A stretch of DNA of 64,000 bases from CBDBND01 sp965207985 (GCA_965207985.1 CBDBND010000013.1:1-64000), one strand, 5' to 3'; counted from the first letter of the stretch, positions 30,028 through 39,217 are shown. Notes: generated by a model not told the origin, from the sequence alone. Program-made: numbers and translations.

Positions 30028-30091
30028 AAAAAAGTTACGGGGTTATGGCACACTTCGCTCCACCCCTCAAGGCGCAGTTTCGGCCCGCCCT

Positions 30092-30775
30092 CTAACCTTT
30101 GAAACCAGTGGCAATGACGTACATTTCCGCCGATTCCTTGCGGCTTGCGGGGGGTTTGGCGTGCGTGACCTTGGCGCATTTGGCCCGCATGACCTTGAGC
30201 AGCGCGGTCTCCGTGCCCCCTTGAAACACTTTGCAGAGGAAAGCCCCACCGGGGGGAAGCACCTCTTCTGCGAAGGTCCACGCCGCTTCCGCCAGGGTGA
30301 CGACACGCAAATGGTCCGTCTGGCTGTGCCCAGTGGCCGGCGCGGCCATGTCGGACAGCACCACGTCGACCGGCCCGCCAAGCACCTCCTTCAACCGCTC
30401 GGGCGCATCCGGGTCCATGAAATCAAAGGTCAAGCACGTCGCGCCCGGCACGTCATCCCAGTCCTGAACGTCGAGGGCGATGACGGCGCCGTCCTTGCCC
30501 ACCCGCTCAACAGCAACCTGGGTCCAGCCGCCGGGAGCGGCGCCAAGATCGACCACCACCGCGCCTTTGCGGAGGACATGAAAGCGATCGTCCAATTCGA
30601 GCAACTTAAAGGCCGCCCGCGAGCGGTATCCGGCCGCCTGGGCTTGCCTGACGTATGGATCGTTGAGCTGGCGTTTGAGCCAGCGGGTCGAAGAAGACTT
30701 GCGCCCCTTGGCCGTCTTTACTCTGACCGAAAGGCCGCGACCGGACTTCGACGAAGGATTGCGTCGTCTGCTCAC
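30092..30775 (-). CDS. rlmE: 23S rRNA 2'-O-ribose methyltransferase RlmE (FtsJ/RrmJ)
   Basis: I place the start at the GTG at 30775, which overlaps the ppx stop (GTGA). The open frame extends further into ppx but codes nothing family-like there. The product is 227 residues. It shows the FtsJ K-D-K-E tetrad: YRSRAAFKLLELDDRF (Lys), VVLSDMAAPATGH (Asp), FLCKVFQGG (Lys) and RKESAEMYVIA (Glu), plus the SAM loop VVDLGAAPGGWTQVA. It methylates U2552 of 23S rRNA in late 50S assembly. The basic N-terminal tail (VSRRRNPSSKSGRG) may bind rRNA. Translationally coupled to ppx. Confidence 0.93.
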   Translation of the reverse strand: MSRRRNPSSKSGRGLSVRVKTAKGRKSSSTRWLKRQLNDPYVRQAQAAGYRSRAAFKLLELDDRFHVLRKGAVVVDLGAAPGGWTQVAVERVGKDGAVIALDVQDWDDVPGATCLTFDFMDPDAPERLKEVLGGPVDVVLSDMAAPATGHSQTDHLRVVTLAEAAWTFAEEVLPPGGAFLCKVFQGGTETALLKVMRAKCAKVTHAKPPASRKESAEMYVIATGFKG

Positions 30776-31869
30776 ACCGCTGATGCAGCCGCTTTGGCGT
30801 TTTGCAGCAAATCCATCAGCATGCCTTCCCGCAGTCCGCGGTCTGCAACGCGGAGTCTTCCCACCGGCCAAAGCGTGCAGATTGCTTCTAAGATAGCGCA
30901 ACCTCCGAGAACCAGGTCCGCCCGCTGCCAGCCGATGCAGGGTTCGGACGCTCTTTCTTGCAAGGACATTTTGCACAAGGCGCGGCTGTGGCCGACGAGA
31001 GTTTCAAAATCGAGGGTGATGCCGTCGACGGCGGTGCGGTCATAGCGGGGCAAACCGAGATGTATGCCGCCCAACGTGGTGACGGTGCCCGACGTTCCGA
31101 TCATTTGCGCTTCGCCGGCGGCAACGCGGGCAATGATGTCATGCTCTTTCTCGAACGGGCTCAGCAACCGCTCAACGCGCACCGCCACTTCCGCATAGGT
31201 CCGTTCGCACAGATCGCCGCCGCCGCAATCCTCGGCCACGGTAACAACACCGAGGGGCATCGACATGCAGCCAAGGATTTCCATGTTTTCCGCATCGTTC
31301 ACTTTGACGAACAACACTTCCGTGCTGCCGCCGCCGATATCGAAAATAACGGCATAGGGCACCGTGTGGTCGAGAAGTGAGGCACACCCTTTCAAGGCAA
31401 GGCCGGCTTCCTCGTCGGTGGAAATGATTTCGAGCGCGATACCCGTTTCGTCATTAACGCGGCCAATGAAATCGTCGCAGTTGTCGGCCCGGCGGCAGGC
31501 TTCCGTTGCCACGTGCCGGGAGTCCGTTACGCCGCAACGTTCCATTTTATCAGCACAGCATTTGAGTGCGGTGATGGTTCGATTCATGGCCGCTTTGGAG
31601 AGACGGCCCGATGAACTCAACCCTTCTCCCAGCCGTGTTATGCGGGAAAAGGAATCCACAACCGTAAAGTCATGCTCACCGTCATCCTCGAAGTGATGGG
31701 CGACAAGCATGCGGCAATTGTTTGTGCCGAGGTCTACAGCCGCGAGCACCGTCTTCGGCCGGTCTGTGCTGCCGGGCACATCCGAACGGTTTGAGCGTCC
31801 GCCGGCCGGTCCTTTGGACCGTTTGCGCCGGCGGCTATGTGAACGCGTCACGCGAATCCTTTCGGTCAC
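30772..31869 (-). CDS. Ppx/GppA family exopolyphosphatase/pppGpp phosphatase
   Basis: The 365-residue protein has the ASKHA-fold signatures VLAAVDLGTNNCRMLVA (phosphate 1), VIFDIGGGSTEVLFV (phosphate 2) and MIGTSGTVTTLGGIHLGL. The N-terminal 38 residues are Arg/Lys/Ser-rich and probably disordered. It is shorter than E. coli Ppx (about 510), lacking the C-terminal HD-like domain, as is frequent in alphaproteobacteria. It hydrolyses polyphosphate or pppGpp; the preference cannot be read. It heads the ppx-rlmE pair. Confidence 0.9.
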   Translation of the reverse strand: MTERIRVTRSHSRRRKRSKGPAGGRSNRSDVPGSTDRPKTVLAAVDLGTNNCRMLVAHHFEDDGEHDFTVVDSFSRITRLGEGLSSSGRLSKAAMNRTITALKCCADKMERCGVTDSRHVATEACRRADNCDDFIGRVNDETGIALEIISTDEEAGLALKGCASLLDHTVPYAVIFDIGGGSTEVLFVKVNDAENMEILGCMSMPLGVVTVAEDCGGGDLCERTYAEVAVRVERLLSPFEKEHDIIARVAAGEAQMIGTSGTVTTLGGIHLGLPRYDRTAVDGITLDFETLVGHSRALCKMSLQERASEPCIGWQRADLVLGGCAILEAICTLWPVGRLRVADRGLREGMLMDLLQNAKAAASAV

Positions 31870-31958
31870 TGCGCTGCAGTAATTGTGCGTCGCAGGGTTG
31901 TCCTTATGGGGTCATGCTACCGCTGCCCGAGACAGGACGGCAAGGCGGGAAACGCCGG

Positions 31959-32792
31959 TCAGGGGTCGAGAAATTCCCTTATATGGCCGCAAACCTCGGC
32001 GGTATGCAGGTCCAGCAGGCCTTGGCCCGGATAAGGCAAATCGATACGCGCGCCTTGCTCAAGCAAGTCTACCGCGCCTTTCGACTTTTCCCCCTGGGGG
32101 TCGGACGGACAAAAAATCAAGGTGGGCTGTTTGATTTGCGGTAGCCATTCCCGGAGATCCACATTGAAGGCCGCCCGGTGACCCCACCAGGAATTGGGAC
32201 CGCCCCGTTGAATTTCGGCAAAGTGACGGGTGAACAAGGATAAGGGATAGGGCTGGGGCGCGCCGGCTTTGAGATGAGCCCACCATTTGGAGAGGTGACC
32301 TGCCTCCCAATCCGGTTCATCGGGCTTGTACGTGGTGCGTTCGTGTTCCAACTCTGCATCGGTATACAGGGGGGCGCCGAGCAAAACGATTTTTCGAATC
32401 TGAGTTGGCCGGGTGAACGCAAGGGACACTGCGATTTTTGATCCCGTAAAAAACCCGAACACATCAACCGGACCTGTCCAGCCCAAGGCATCGATCACAG
32501 CACCATGGGCCGCAGCATAGTCTTCGATTTCCGGAGGCGTTGACGGCGGATCGGATTCACCGAACCCCGGCGTATCACCGGCAGCGCATGGACGGTCGTT
32601 GCCCATCTCGGAAACCACCGCCGCCATGGCGATGCTCGACGACGGACTTTGATGAATGCAATACAAGGGTGTCTTGGAAGAGGATTGCACCGGCGCTTTA
32701 GTGCGCACGTGCAACTGGCCGTCGGGACCGTCGATGAACCGGCGACTAACACCGGGATAAGGCTGCCAATACTTGGTGTCGTCGTCAGTCAT
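31959..32792 (-). CDS. Alpha/beta hydrolase with atypical nucleophile elbow
   Basis: The 277-residue protein has a hydrolase-fold layout: PLYCIHQSPSSSIAM (oxyanion loop), GDTPGFGESDPP, then VDVFGFFTGSKIAV where the nucleophile elbow belongs. The canonical G-x-S-x-G is replaced by G-F-F-T-G, so there is no serine at the usual place. The acid region (LIFCPSDPQGE) and a C-terminal His (GLLDLHTAEV) are present. It may use another residue, or be non-hydrolytic. It overlaps the MFS gene by 4 bases and is probably cotranscribed with it, so uptake or export followed by processing of one compound is plausible. Confidence 0.75.
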   Translation of the reverse strand: MTDDDTKYWQPYPGVSRRFIDGPDGQLHVRTKAPVQSSSKTPLYCIHQSPSSSIAMAAVVSEMGNDRPCAAGDTPGFGESDPPSTPPEIEDYAAAHGAVIDALGWTGPVDVFGFFTGSKIAVSLAFTRPTQIRKIVLLGAPLYTDAELEHERTTYKPDEPDWEAGHLSKWWAHLKAGAPQPYPLSLFTRHFAEIQRGGPNSWWGHRAAFNVDLREWLPQIKQPTLIFCPSDPQGEKSKGAVDLLEQGARIDLPYPGQGLLDLHTAEVCGHIREFLDP

Positions 32793-33988
32793 TCAGCCGG
32801 TTGGTCCGCCTTCTTGGATTGTTCTTCCAATACAAACCGGACGGATTGGATAACGACGAGAAAGATCAGCGCAGCCATCAGCGCATACACACCGGCGTAA
32901 CCAAACCGTTCAAGCACCAGACCGGCCAGAAGCGTTCCGACAATCCGCCCGGTCAATTGCATGGATGACGCCAATCCTTGGACCGTACCTTGCATGCCTT
33001 CAGGCGCGTGACGCGACAGCACGCTGATGAGCACCGTTCCCCACAGCGGACTGGACATAGCCAGAAGCAGAATCCAGGCAAACGCAAACGCACTGTTAGA
33101 CGTCAGCAGGAAACCGCAAAGCGCCAAGACGTCGACGCTGGCAGCGATGGCCAAGGTTTTTTCCTCGCCAAGCCGTTTGGTCATGGGGCCGATGAGACCG
33201 AACGTAGTGATGAGAAACGCCACACTCATGACAGCAAACCCGAAACTGACCAGTTGAGGAGTCCAGTCGATGGCGATGCCCCAATAGGGATAAGCCAACT
33301 GCTCTGCGTTCATTTTAAAACCGCTGATCATAATCATCAGAGCAAGAGGCCAGAGAGCCGGCGTTTTCACCACCGCTAAAAGTTTTTCCCCGGAGGATGC
33401 AACCGCAGGCGCTTTTCTCTGCTCAGTTGAGTCTTTGCTCTTTTGTTCGGGTTCTTTCAGAAAAAGGAAAACACTTAAGGAGGCCAACACCGAAAGGCCG
33501 GCGGCGGCCAAACACGGCAACGTTTGCGAGAACGTTGCCGCATCGTCGCCCATGAGAACGCCGCCCACGGCCGGACCAATGGCTAAGCCAATACCCATGG
33601 CGCCGAACACCTGGCCCATGGATTTCGCCCGGTCCTGCCCGGCATTGACGATGGCCACATAGGCCAAGGCGATGGACATGGAGCCGTGAAAGATTCCTTG
33701 GAGGGTCCGTGTGGCGTAGAGCGCCGCCATAGAATCAGCGTAGGCGAAAGCGACAAAGGTGATGGCGGTGCCGCCGAGCGTACAAGTCAAGGCCCGGCGG
33801 CGGCCGATGCTGTCGCTAAGACGCCCCCAAAGCGGGTTGCCGACAATGCCCACCAGCGGCATCAGAGTGAACAGAAGGGCCACTTCGAATTCCGATGCGC
33901 CGTAACGCTGACCCAAAAATGGCAGCATGGGTACGACCAGACTGACCGGAATAGCGTTGATGGCGACGGCGGCAAGCAAGACGGGCAT
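32789..33988 (-). CDS. Major facilitator superfamily transporter
   Basis: The 399-residue protein is counted from the ATG at 33988 (PVLLAAVAINAIPVSLVVPML), which has AAGGA seven bases upstream. A longer frame from 34045 adds an Arg-rich stretch unlikely to be real. Twelve hydrophobic segments are visible in two halves, with a hydrophilic loop at about residues 185-205 (EPEQKSKDSTEQ). The motif-A loop GRLSDSIGRRRAL is intact between helices 2 and 3. It is likely a drug/proton or metabolite antiporter; the substrate is not predictable. Its stop overlaps the start of the hydrolase gene. Confidence 0.88.
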   Translation of the reverse strand: MPVLLAAVAINAIPVSLVVPMLPFLGQRYGASEFEVALLFTLMPLVGIVGNPLWGRLSDSIGRRRALTCTLGGTAITFVAFAYADSMAALYATRTLQGIFHGSMSIALAYVAIVNAGQDRAKSMGQVFGAMGIGLAIGPAVGGVLMGDDAATFSQTLPCLAAAGLSVLASLSVFLFLKEPEQKSKDSTEQRKAPAVASSGEKLLAVVKTPALWPLALMIMISGFKMNAEQLAYPYWGIAIDWTPQLVSFGFAVMSVAFLITTFGLIGPMTKRLGEEKTLAIAASVDVLALCGFLLTSNSAFAFAWILLLAMSSPLWGTVLISVLSRHAPEGMQGTVQGLASSMQLTGRIVGTLLAGLVLERFGYAGVYALMAALIFLVVIQSVRFVLEEQSKKADQPAE

Positions 33989-34154
33989 GAACGTCCTTTC
34001 CCTCAGCGGTGGCGCGCGACCCTGACGAACCCGGCGCCGCCTCACAATAGGCCGGGCGTGACTATCCGACTAACGGTTGGAGGATTTGGTCTTGGCGGAC
34101 CGGGATATAATAAAATAGAAGGAACATCTTATGCGGCATCCCGCATAGCCCTGC

Positions 34155-34228
34155 TGGGGGATAGTTTAACGGTAGAACAGCGGACTCTGACTCCGTCGGT
34201 CCTGGTTCGAATCCAGGTCCCCCAGCCA
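34155..34228 (+). tRNA. tRNA-Gln (anticodon CTG)
   Basis: It folds fully: acceptor TGGGGGA/TCCCCCA, D-arm GTTT..GAAC, anticodon stem GCGGA/TCCGT with loop CTCTGAC (anticodon CTG), T-arm CCTGG TTCGAAT CCAGG, discriminator G and encoded CCA. It stands at the edge of the plasticity zone, a common integration site, though I found no second copy of its 3' end in the window to prove an attachment event. Confidence 0.95.
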
Positions 34229-34437
34229 ACCAGTCTTGCCCGAACCCGGGCGGATTGGTTCTCTCCATAGAGTTCTAAACTTTTCAAAGACATGTCTGGG
34301 CATGCCGTCACCAAAAGCGCCCGGCGGCCATGGGATATTCCGTGATCGGGGCCTCACCGGCCCGAGATTCTCCGCTCGCCCATTTTCCACTGACGTTTTT
34401 GATTCCGTGCGGGGGTTGTTCGGCCTTTTCATGAGTC

Positions 34438-34459
34438 AAAAAAGGCCGCGAACGGCCTT
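34438..34459 (-). terminator. Terminator downstream of the recombinase remnant
   Basis: On the minus strand AAGGCC, a 6-base loop, GGCCTT and TTTT form a short terminator 27 bases past the recombinase stop. Confidence 0.6.
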
Positions 34460-34485
34460 ATCAACGGCGGCAAACTTCACTCAAA

Positions 34486-35815
34486 CTATGGCGTATCGAA
34501 CCCCAGTGCGCGGCGCTGGCCGGGCCAGTCCAACGGTAGGTTTTTCAACAGATCCGCGGACTTCAAGTCGACGGGCTGGGTGCCGGCTAGGATAGCCTCG
34601 GTGATATCGGGCGCGAGGAAGGCGACCTTGATGACGCTGCTGACATAGGTTCGTGAACGCTTGAGCCGGTCACTGAGCTCATTGATGGAGGCAACCCGGC
34701 CCGAGGTGACGGCATCCAGCCAGGCGTGTGCATGCGTGACCAGCTTGATCAGCTTGGCGTTCGGCGCAGGAGCCCTTGCGGTGAGGTGATCCGGCACCAG
34801 CACCTTCTTCTCCCGGCCGCATCGCCGGACCGATGCAATTGTGTTTAGAGTCACGATGGCACTGTCGCCCGGCTCGAATGGTGGAGCCTCAAAGGAAGTT
34901 GCCTCCCAAGACCGGCACTCCAGTACGGCCTCCAACGCGGTCAGCGAAAGCCCTATTGCAAACCCTCTTGCATCCAGTTCCACCCGTTGCACCAACGCGC
35001 GGAACAGATCCCGGGCTTTGGCATCGGTGTGACCGGCCAGAACACCGGCGAGCGCCTCGCCACTCAATTCAAGACCGTGTGCCAACTTCTCCTTAAGGGC
35101 CGCATCGGTGACATGACTGAGGATATGGGTCGGATTTGCGATCGCCCGGCAAAGAACACCTGTGACTTGCCTTTCCAGGTCATGCGCCGGTACCCGTGTC
35201 ACAGACCCTTTGTCTTGTCCGCGATGCTGGTTCAGGGCCTGGCTGACATAATAGCGGTAGCGCTTGCCCTTCTTGTTGGCATGGGACGGGCTCATGTGGT
35301 TGCCACGATCATCGAACAGAATCCCACGAAGAAGGCTTGGATGCCGGCTGTTGATCTCTTTTTCGTGATGGGCGGCTTTCTCCGCCAGGCGGGCCTGAAC
35401 CCTGTCCCAAAGGTCCACGGGGATGATCGGATCATGCTCTCCGGGATAGGCGATGCCCTTATGGACCACGTCACCTACATAAAGCCGGTTCTTCAGGATG
35501 TAATACAAGGCGCCCCGCTTGAAGGGCTTGCCGCCGTAGGTCCGGTTTGAACTGCTGGTCCATTGCTTGGAGCGGTAGCCATGGCGCTCCAGGTCTTCCT
35601 TCAGAGCCCGGACGCCCCCCAACTCCAGATAGCGGGTGAAGATATGCCGGACCACCTTGGCCTCGGCCCGGTTGATCACCAGCTTGCGCTCGGCGGTGTC
35701 GTAGCCAAGAGGCGGATGGCCCCCCATCCACATGCCTTTCCTACGCGATGCCGTGAACTTGTCCCGGATGCGCTCGCCCGTGACTTCCCGCTCGAACTGG
35801 GCAAAGGACACATCT
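34486..35815 (-). pseudogene. Large serine recombinase, catalytic domain lost
   Basis: From about 35815 the frame reads SFAQFEREVTGERIRDKF, the end of the resolvase catalytic domain of large serine recombinases. The recombinase domain (MGGHPPLGYD, EAKVVRHIFTRYLELGGVRAL, ALYYILKNRLYVGDVVHKG) and zinc-ribbon/coiled regions follow to the stop. The domain holding the catalytic Ser is missing. The open frame continues upstream to 36012, but that extension is not recombinase: it runs through the terminator hairpin of the next gene. The remnant of an integrated element next to tRNA-Gln; inactive. Confidence 0.85.
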
Positions 35816-35961
35816 CTCCCTAGGCAAAGACTCGCCCATGCCACGTCTCGTCGAGCGGGCCGGCCACGTTTCAAGGTGTAAACATCTCGGTGGTTTGCAT
35901 CACGAATACCGGCGGATAAGGATTTAAGGATGAACCCAACCTCATTCCCTGAAAATTCGTA

Positions 35962-35999
35962 AGGAAAGAAAAAGCGGTTCCATCCATTGATGGAACCGC
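35962..35999 (-). terminator. Strong terminator of the methyltransferase gene
   Basis: On the minus strand GCGGTTCCAT, loop CAATGG, ATGGAACCGC (10 perfect pairs) is followed by TTTTTCTTT, 22 bases after the methyltransferase stop. It shows that the downstream recombinase frame does not truly start here. Confidence 0.85.
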
Positions 36000-36021
36000 C
36001 CGTTGTTCTCATCTTAACTTC

Positions 36022-37252
36022 TTAGACGGGTTTGATACCCACGACGTTCTTTAAACCGCCAGACCCTGACGGATAGATCTCGGCATCCGGTCCATCCGAA
36101 TTGAGGATGAAACCGGCCCGGCGCATCTCGCCGAAGAAATCCGAACCGCGATATTCCCGCGTCCAACGCTCGTGATTCCAGCGATAGCTCTGCCACAAGG
36201 AGACACGGCCATAGGCTGTCTGCTCCGCCGCGTAGGAATTGGTCGGGCTGGTGCGGGAGTCTACCGGGAAGTAGATTCCACCCGGTCTTACCAAGCGTGC
36301 GGATTCGTGGATGATGTTATAGGTCGCCTTTTCAGGCACCTCGTGATGAAGAATGTATGAGGTGACGATGTCGAAGTAGCCATTCGGAAATCCGGTTTCT
36401 TCAGCCAAAGCATGACGGAAGTTCACATCCGCACCCATGTCGACGGCCCGCATATGGGCGTAGCGCACCATGGGCGCGCCAATGTCCAATCCCCACACTT
36501 CTGCATCTGGGAACCGCTGTTTCAAAGCAACAACTCGTTGTCCGCAACTGCATCCCGCATCGAGAATGCGCCGCACCTTACCATCGGCGGGGACAGGAAC
36601 GGCTTCGGCCAAGCGGTAATGAACTTGGTCCTGATGGTTGCGGCCCATGTAGAAATTGTTGGTGCCGTAGTGATACATGTGCCCGGCGAACGGATCGCCG
36701 GTGTAACCTCCCGGCTGCATGTGGATTTCATGCTTGGTGTATTCGGGCTCGATACCCGGATTCAGTTCCAGAACGCCAGGGCCAGCGTTGTCGGCGGCTT
36801 CCATTTCAGACATATAGGCGTCGAAGTTGCCGTGAAATTCCCGGTACAACTGGTGCCACATATGCCGCTGCAGGCGAAGCCAAGCATGGCGCCGAAAGGT
36901 GATGACAGGATCATCCTCCAGCAACTCCATAGCCGTTTCCAGTGATATTTTTTCTCTGGGATTGATCCCGTTCTCTCGCAGGATCGGCGCCACCGAGCAA
37001 TTGAACGGCCCGCCGCTGTGCAGCCCGGGTTAGTTCGGAGTTGATCCACCCCCGGGTACTGGTGCTCATCTCGTCGTAGGCTTCTAGGTTCAGATTGGGT
37101 AGCCGTTCGAGAATACCGTCTGTGCCCCGAGGCTCAACATCGGCGCCACCGAGCAATGCAGCGAGAGCCGATTTTCCACTTAAGAACGATAGGGCACCCG
37201 CCGCGCCGCCAACTAAACTCACGGCGAACCGGCGATCGAACAGTTGGCTCAT
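36022..37252 (-). pseudogene. Extended class I methyltransferase, frameshifted; Tat-like N-terminus
   Basis: Two overlapping frames together give one protein of about 410 residues. The first (37252 to about 36990) has FDRRFAVSLVGGAAGALSF, a possible twin-arginine signal, then LTRAAQRRAVQLL. The second (from about 36993) continues ILRENGINPREKIS..RRHAWLRLQRHMWHQLYREFHG and a SAM domain (RRILDAGCSCGQRVVALK; EVWGLDIGAPMVRYAHMRA; FDIVTSYILHHEVP). The whole aligns with the methyltransferases at 53080 and 54417, including their N-terminal helical domain, so one base was lost or gained near 36990. The C-terminal frame alone could still start at a GTG (36993). Substrate unknown. Confidence 0.75.
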
Positions 37253-37480
37253 GATGGTTCTCCCGATTTCAAAAGGGGATGACTTTCAGCAACGCATTTA
37301 ACCCAATGGTGCGCCTGTTTGACTCACATAACAATCAAAAACGGCCTTGTCAGGCCAAACGGGCTTGAGCCGAGGATTAAGGTTACCTAGAGAGTTTTTT
37401 GATCTGACGGAATCGTTAGGGATTCCCAAAGTCTCTGTTTTCTGATTCAAGATGTGGGCTGGTGAAGGAGGCCAGCCTGC

Positions 37481-37861
37481 ATGACGAGACCTCTTTCGAA
37501 TGATCTGCGACACCGGTTGGTTGCGGCGGTGGACGGCGGGATGTCGCGTCGGTCTGCGGCGAAGGTTTTTGGGGTTGCGCCCTCGACGGCGATCAAATGG
37601 GTTGATCAGTGGCGGCGGCGGGGTGATGTGCGGCCGCGGCCGCAAGGCGGGGACCGCCGCTCGCACCGCCTTGAAGCGTATGCCGAGGAGGTTCTGGCGC
37701 TTGTCGCCGAGACGCCGGACATCACCCTGGCCGAGATCGCGGCCTGTCTGGAGGAGGCCCACGGGCTTCGGGTTGCCTTGAGCACGGTCTGGCGGCTGCT
37801 CGACCGCCACGGCATGACCTTCAAAAAAAACCGCGCACGCCAGCGAGCAGCAACGTCCTGA
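37481..37861 (+). pseudogene. IS630 transposase, N-terminal helix-turn-helix part
   Basis: The 126-residue frame covers the paired helix-turn-helix DNA-binding region (SRRSAAKVFGVAPSTAIKWVDQW; ITLAEIAACLEEAHGLRVALSTVWRLLDRHG). It reaches an eight-A tract (37823-37830) and then runs out of frame to a stop. Moving +1 in that tract restores family-like sequence (KKTAHASEQQRPDVLAR), so the frame break is at the A-tract. Confidence 0.8.
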
Positions 37862-38407
37862 TGTCTTGGCGCGCAGCCCGGCCTGATGCCGGAGCGGCTG
37901 GTCTTCATCGACGAGACCGGCGCATCGACCAAGATGGCCCGGCGCTATGGCCGCGCGCCGCGCGGGCAGCGCTGCCAGGCCGCCATCCCTCACGGCCACT
38001 GGAAGACCACCACCTTCATCGGCGCGCTCAGATCGGACGGCATCACCGCACCCATGGTGCTCGACGGCGCAATGCACGGTGACGCCGTCCTTGCCTATGT
38101 CGAGCAAATGCTGGTCCCAACCCTCAAACCCGGGGACATCGTCATCATGGACAATCTGCCAGCCCATAAGCCCGCCAGCGTGCGCAGGGCCATCGAAGCC
38201 GCCGACGCCGAACTCCGTTTCCTGCCACCCTACAGTCCAGACTTCAACCCCATCGAGATGGCCTTCGCAAAGCTCAAGGCCCTTCTGAAAAAGGCCGCCG
38301 CCAGAAGCGTCGACGACCTCCACGACGCCATTGCAACCGCCATCGACACAGTCACCCAAACCGAGTGCCAAAACTACTTCACTGCCGCAGGATATGACCG
38401 TGCGTGA
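37862..38407 (+). pseudogene. IS630 transposase, DDE part
   Basis: From about 37875 the frame gives RLVFIDETGASTKMARRYGR (first Asp), DIVIMDNLPAHKPASVRRAI (second Asp) and FLPPYSPDFNPIEMAFAKLKA (Glu); the catalytic triad is complete. Between DVLAR of the upstream frame and QPGLMPERLVF here, family members carry about 8 more residues (the RRRAWFDA-type segment). A small out-of-frame deletion separates this half from the first, so no single shift rejoins them. Probably inactive. Confidence 0.75.
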
Positions 38408-38432
38408 TCAGAAAATGCTCTAGCTTCCGACG

Positions 38433-38519
38433 ATGCACAATCCTCTTCGTTATTTCAACAGCTCGCCCGAGATCATCCGCCCCGCTGTGGTGCTTTATGT
38501 TAGATTTCCACTGTCCTGA
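38433..38519 (+). pseudogene. IS6-family transposase, N-terminal fragment
   Basis: A 28-residue frame reads HNPLRYFNSSPEIIRPAVVL and ends YVRFPLS-stop. This is the characteristic start of IS6-family transposases. The next residues of the family are absent. Confidence 0.65.
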
Positions 38520-38555
38520 GGAGACACTGTCACAGTAAATCGCCTTTAGTTCCTT

Positions 38556-38930
38556 AGACGTGCCATGAAGCGGTATGGCCAGCCGAGCACGATCATCACG
38601 AACAGGTTACGGTCATACCGGGCGGCGATGAAAAATATTGGGGTCGAAGATCGTCAGGTTTGCGGTCCGTGGCTCAACAATCGAGCCGAAAATTCACACC
38701 AACCCTTCCGACGACGGGAGGGGGCGATGGCTCGGTTCAGAGACATTAAGACCTTACAGAAATTCGCCTCCATCCATCCCTCGATCCACAACCATTTCAA
38801 CCACCAACGCCATCTCAACCGCAGAGACATCTTCAAACAATACCGAGACGTTGCACTGGCCGAATGGCGTCAACTTGCTGCCCGAAGATCCTGTATTATG
38901 GCTTCTTCCGCTCCGGCCCAGTTAGTCTGA
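38556..38930 (+). pseudogene. IS6-family transposase, C-terminal fragment
   Basis: Reads MKRYGQPSTIITNRLRSYRAAM, then WLNNRAENSHQPFRRREGAM and the helical tail (FASIHPSIHNHFNHQRHLNRRD..ALAEWRQL), the last third of an IS6 transposase. In ITNRLRSY the second catalytic Asp of the usual TDKLRSY motif is Asn, so it would be dead even if complete. Confidence 0.8.
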
Positions 38931-38998
38931 CAATGCCTTATTAAACGCCCATGGCGGGAAATTTCACCGTCGCCGATAAGGTACGAACTTGACTTATT

Positions 38999-39013
38999 GT
39001 TCTTGTTTTGTTC
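38999..39013 (+). promoter_or_regulatory. Possible LexA (SOS) box, GTTC-N7-GTTC
   Basis: Two GTTC half-sites are separated by exactly 7 bases, the spacing of the alphaproteobacterial LexA operator. It lies 200 bases upstream of the cytosine methyltransferase fragment in AT-rich sequence. Chance occurrence is possible because T-rich DNA favours it. Confidence 0.3.
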
Positions 39014-39194
39014 TTTTGTTAGAACATTTGGATAATATCGATGCCATTCACCAGCCTAATCGAATAGTGGAATGTGAAACTAATCCCTGACATCTCGATC
39101 AGTGCTTGAGAAAAATATACAAATAGTTCAATAGGTTATGTTAAACTGGACTTGGCCCCGTGCTATATATAGGTTCGTATTTGATGGTGAATCC

Positions 39195-39206
39195 ACTACA
39201 TGTAGT
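39195..39206. promoter_or_regulatory. 12-base perfect palindrome before the methyltransferase start
   Basis: ACTACATGTAGT ends 11 bases before the ATG at 39218, with a TATATA-type -10 candidate near 39164-39170. The position suits a repressor operator, such as self-control of a DNA methyltransferase gene. Confidence 0.35.
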
Positions 39207-39217
39207 TCCGAACTAGT

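Larger units (their letters stand above)
37431..38420 (+). mobile_element. IS630-family element, degenerate
   Basis: The right end is GAGCATTTTCTGATCA read inward from 38420; the left end is a related CTCTGTTTTCTGATTCAA at about 37433-37450. A TA follows the right end, as expected for this family's target. The transposase is split (see the two entries). Confidence 0.75.
38433..38937 (+). mobile_element. IS6-family remnant with central deletion
   Basis: The N-terminal (38433-38519) and C-terminal (about 38556-38930) transposase pieces flank a deletion of most of the catalytic core. A right-end sequence GGCATTGTCAGAC (minus strand) ends at about 38937. The left end is not visible; the piece abuts the IS630 right end. 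Confidence 0.65.

Noticed and set aside
30776..30976. Extended N-terminus of rlmE
   Set aside because: It lies wholly inside ppx in another frame, and the GTG overlapping the ppx stop gives the family-like start.
34155..34228. Attachment-site duplication of the tRNA-Gln 3' end
   Set aside because: No second copy of the 3' end was found in the window, and the nearby recombinase is of the serine type, which seldom targets tRNA genes.
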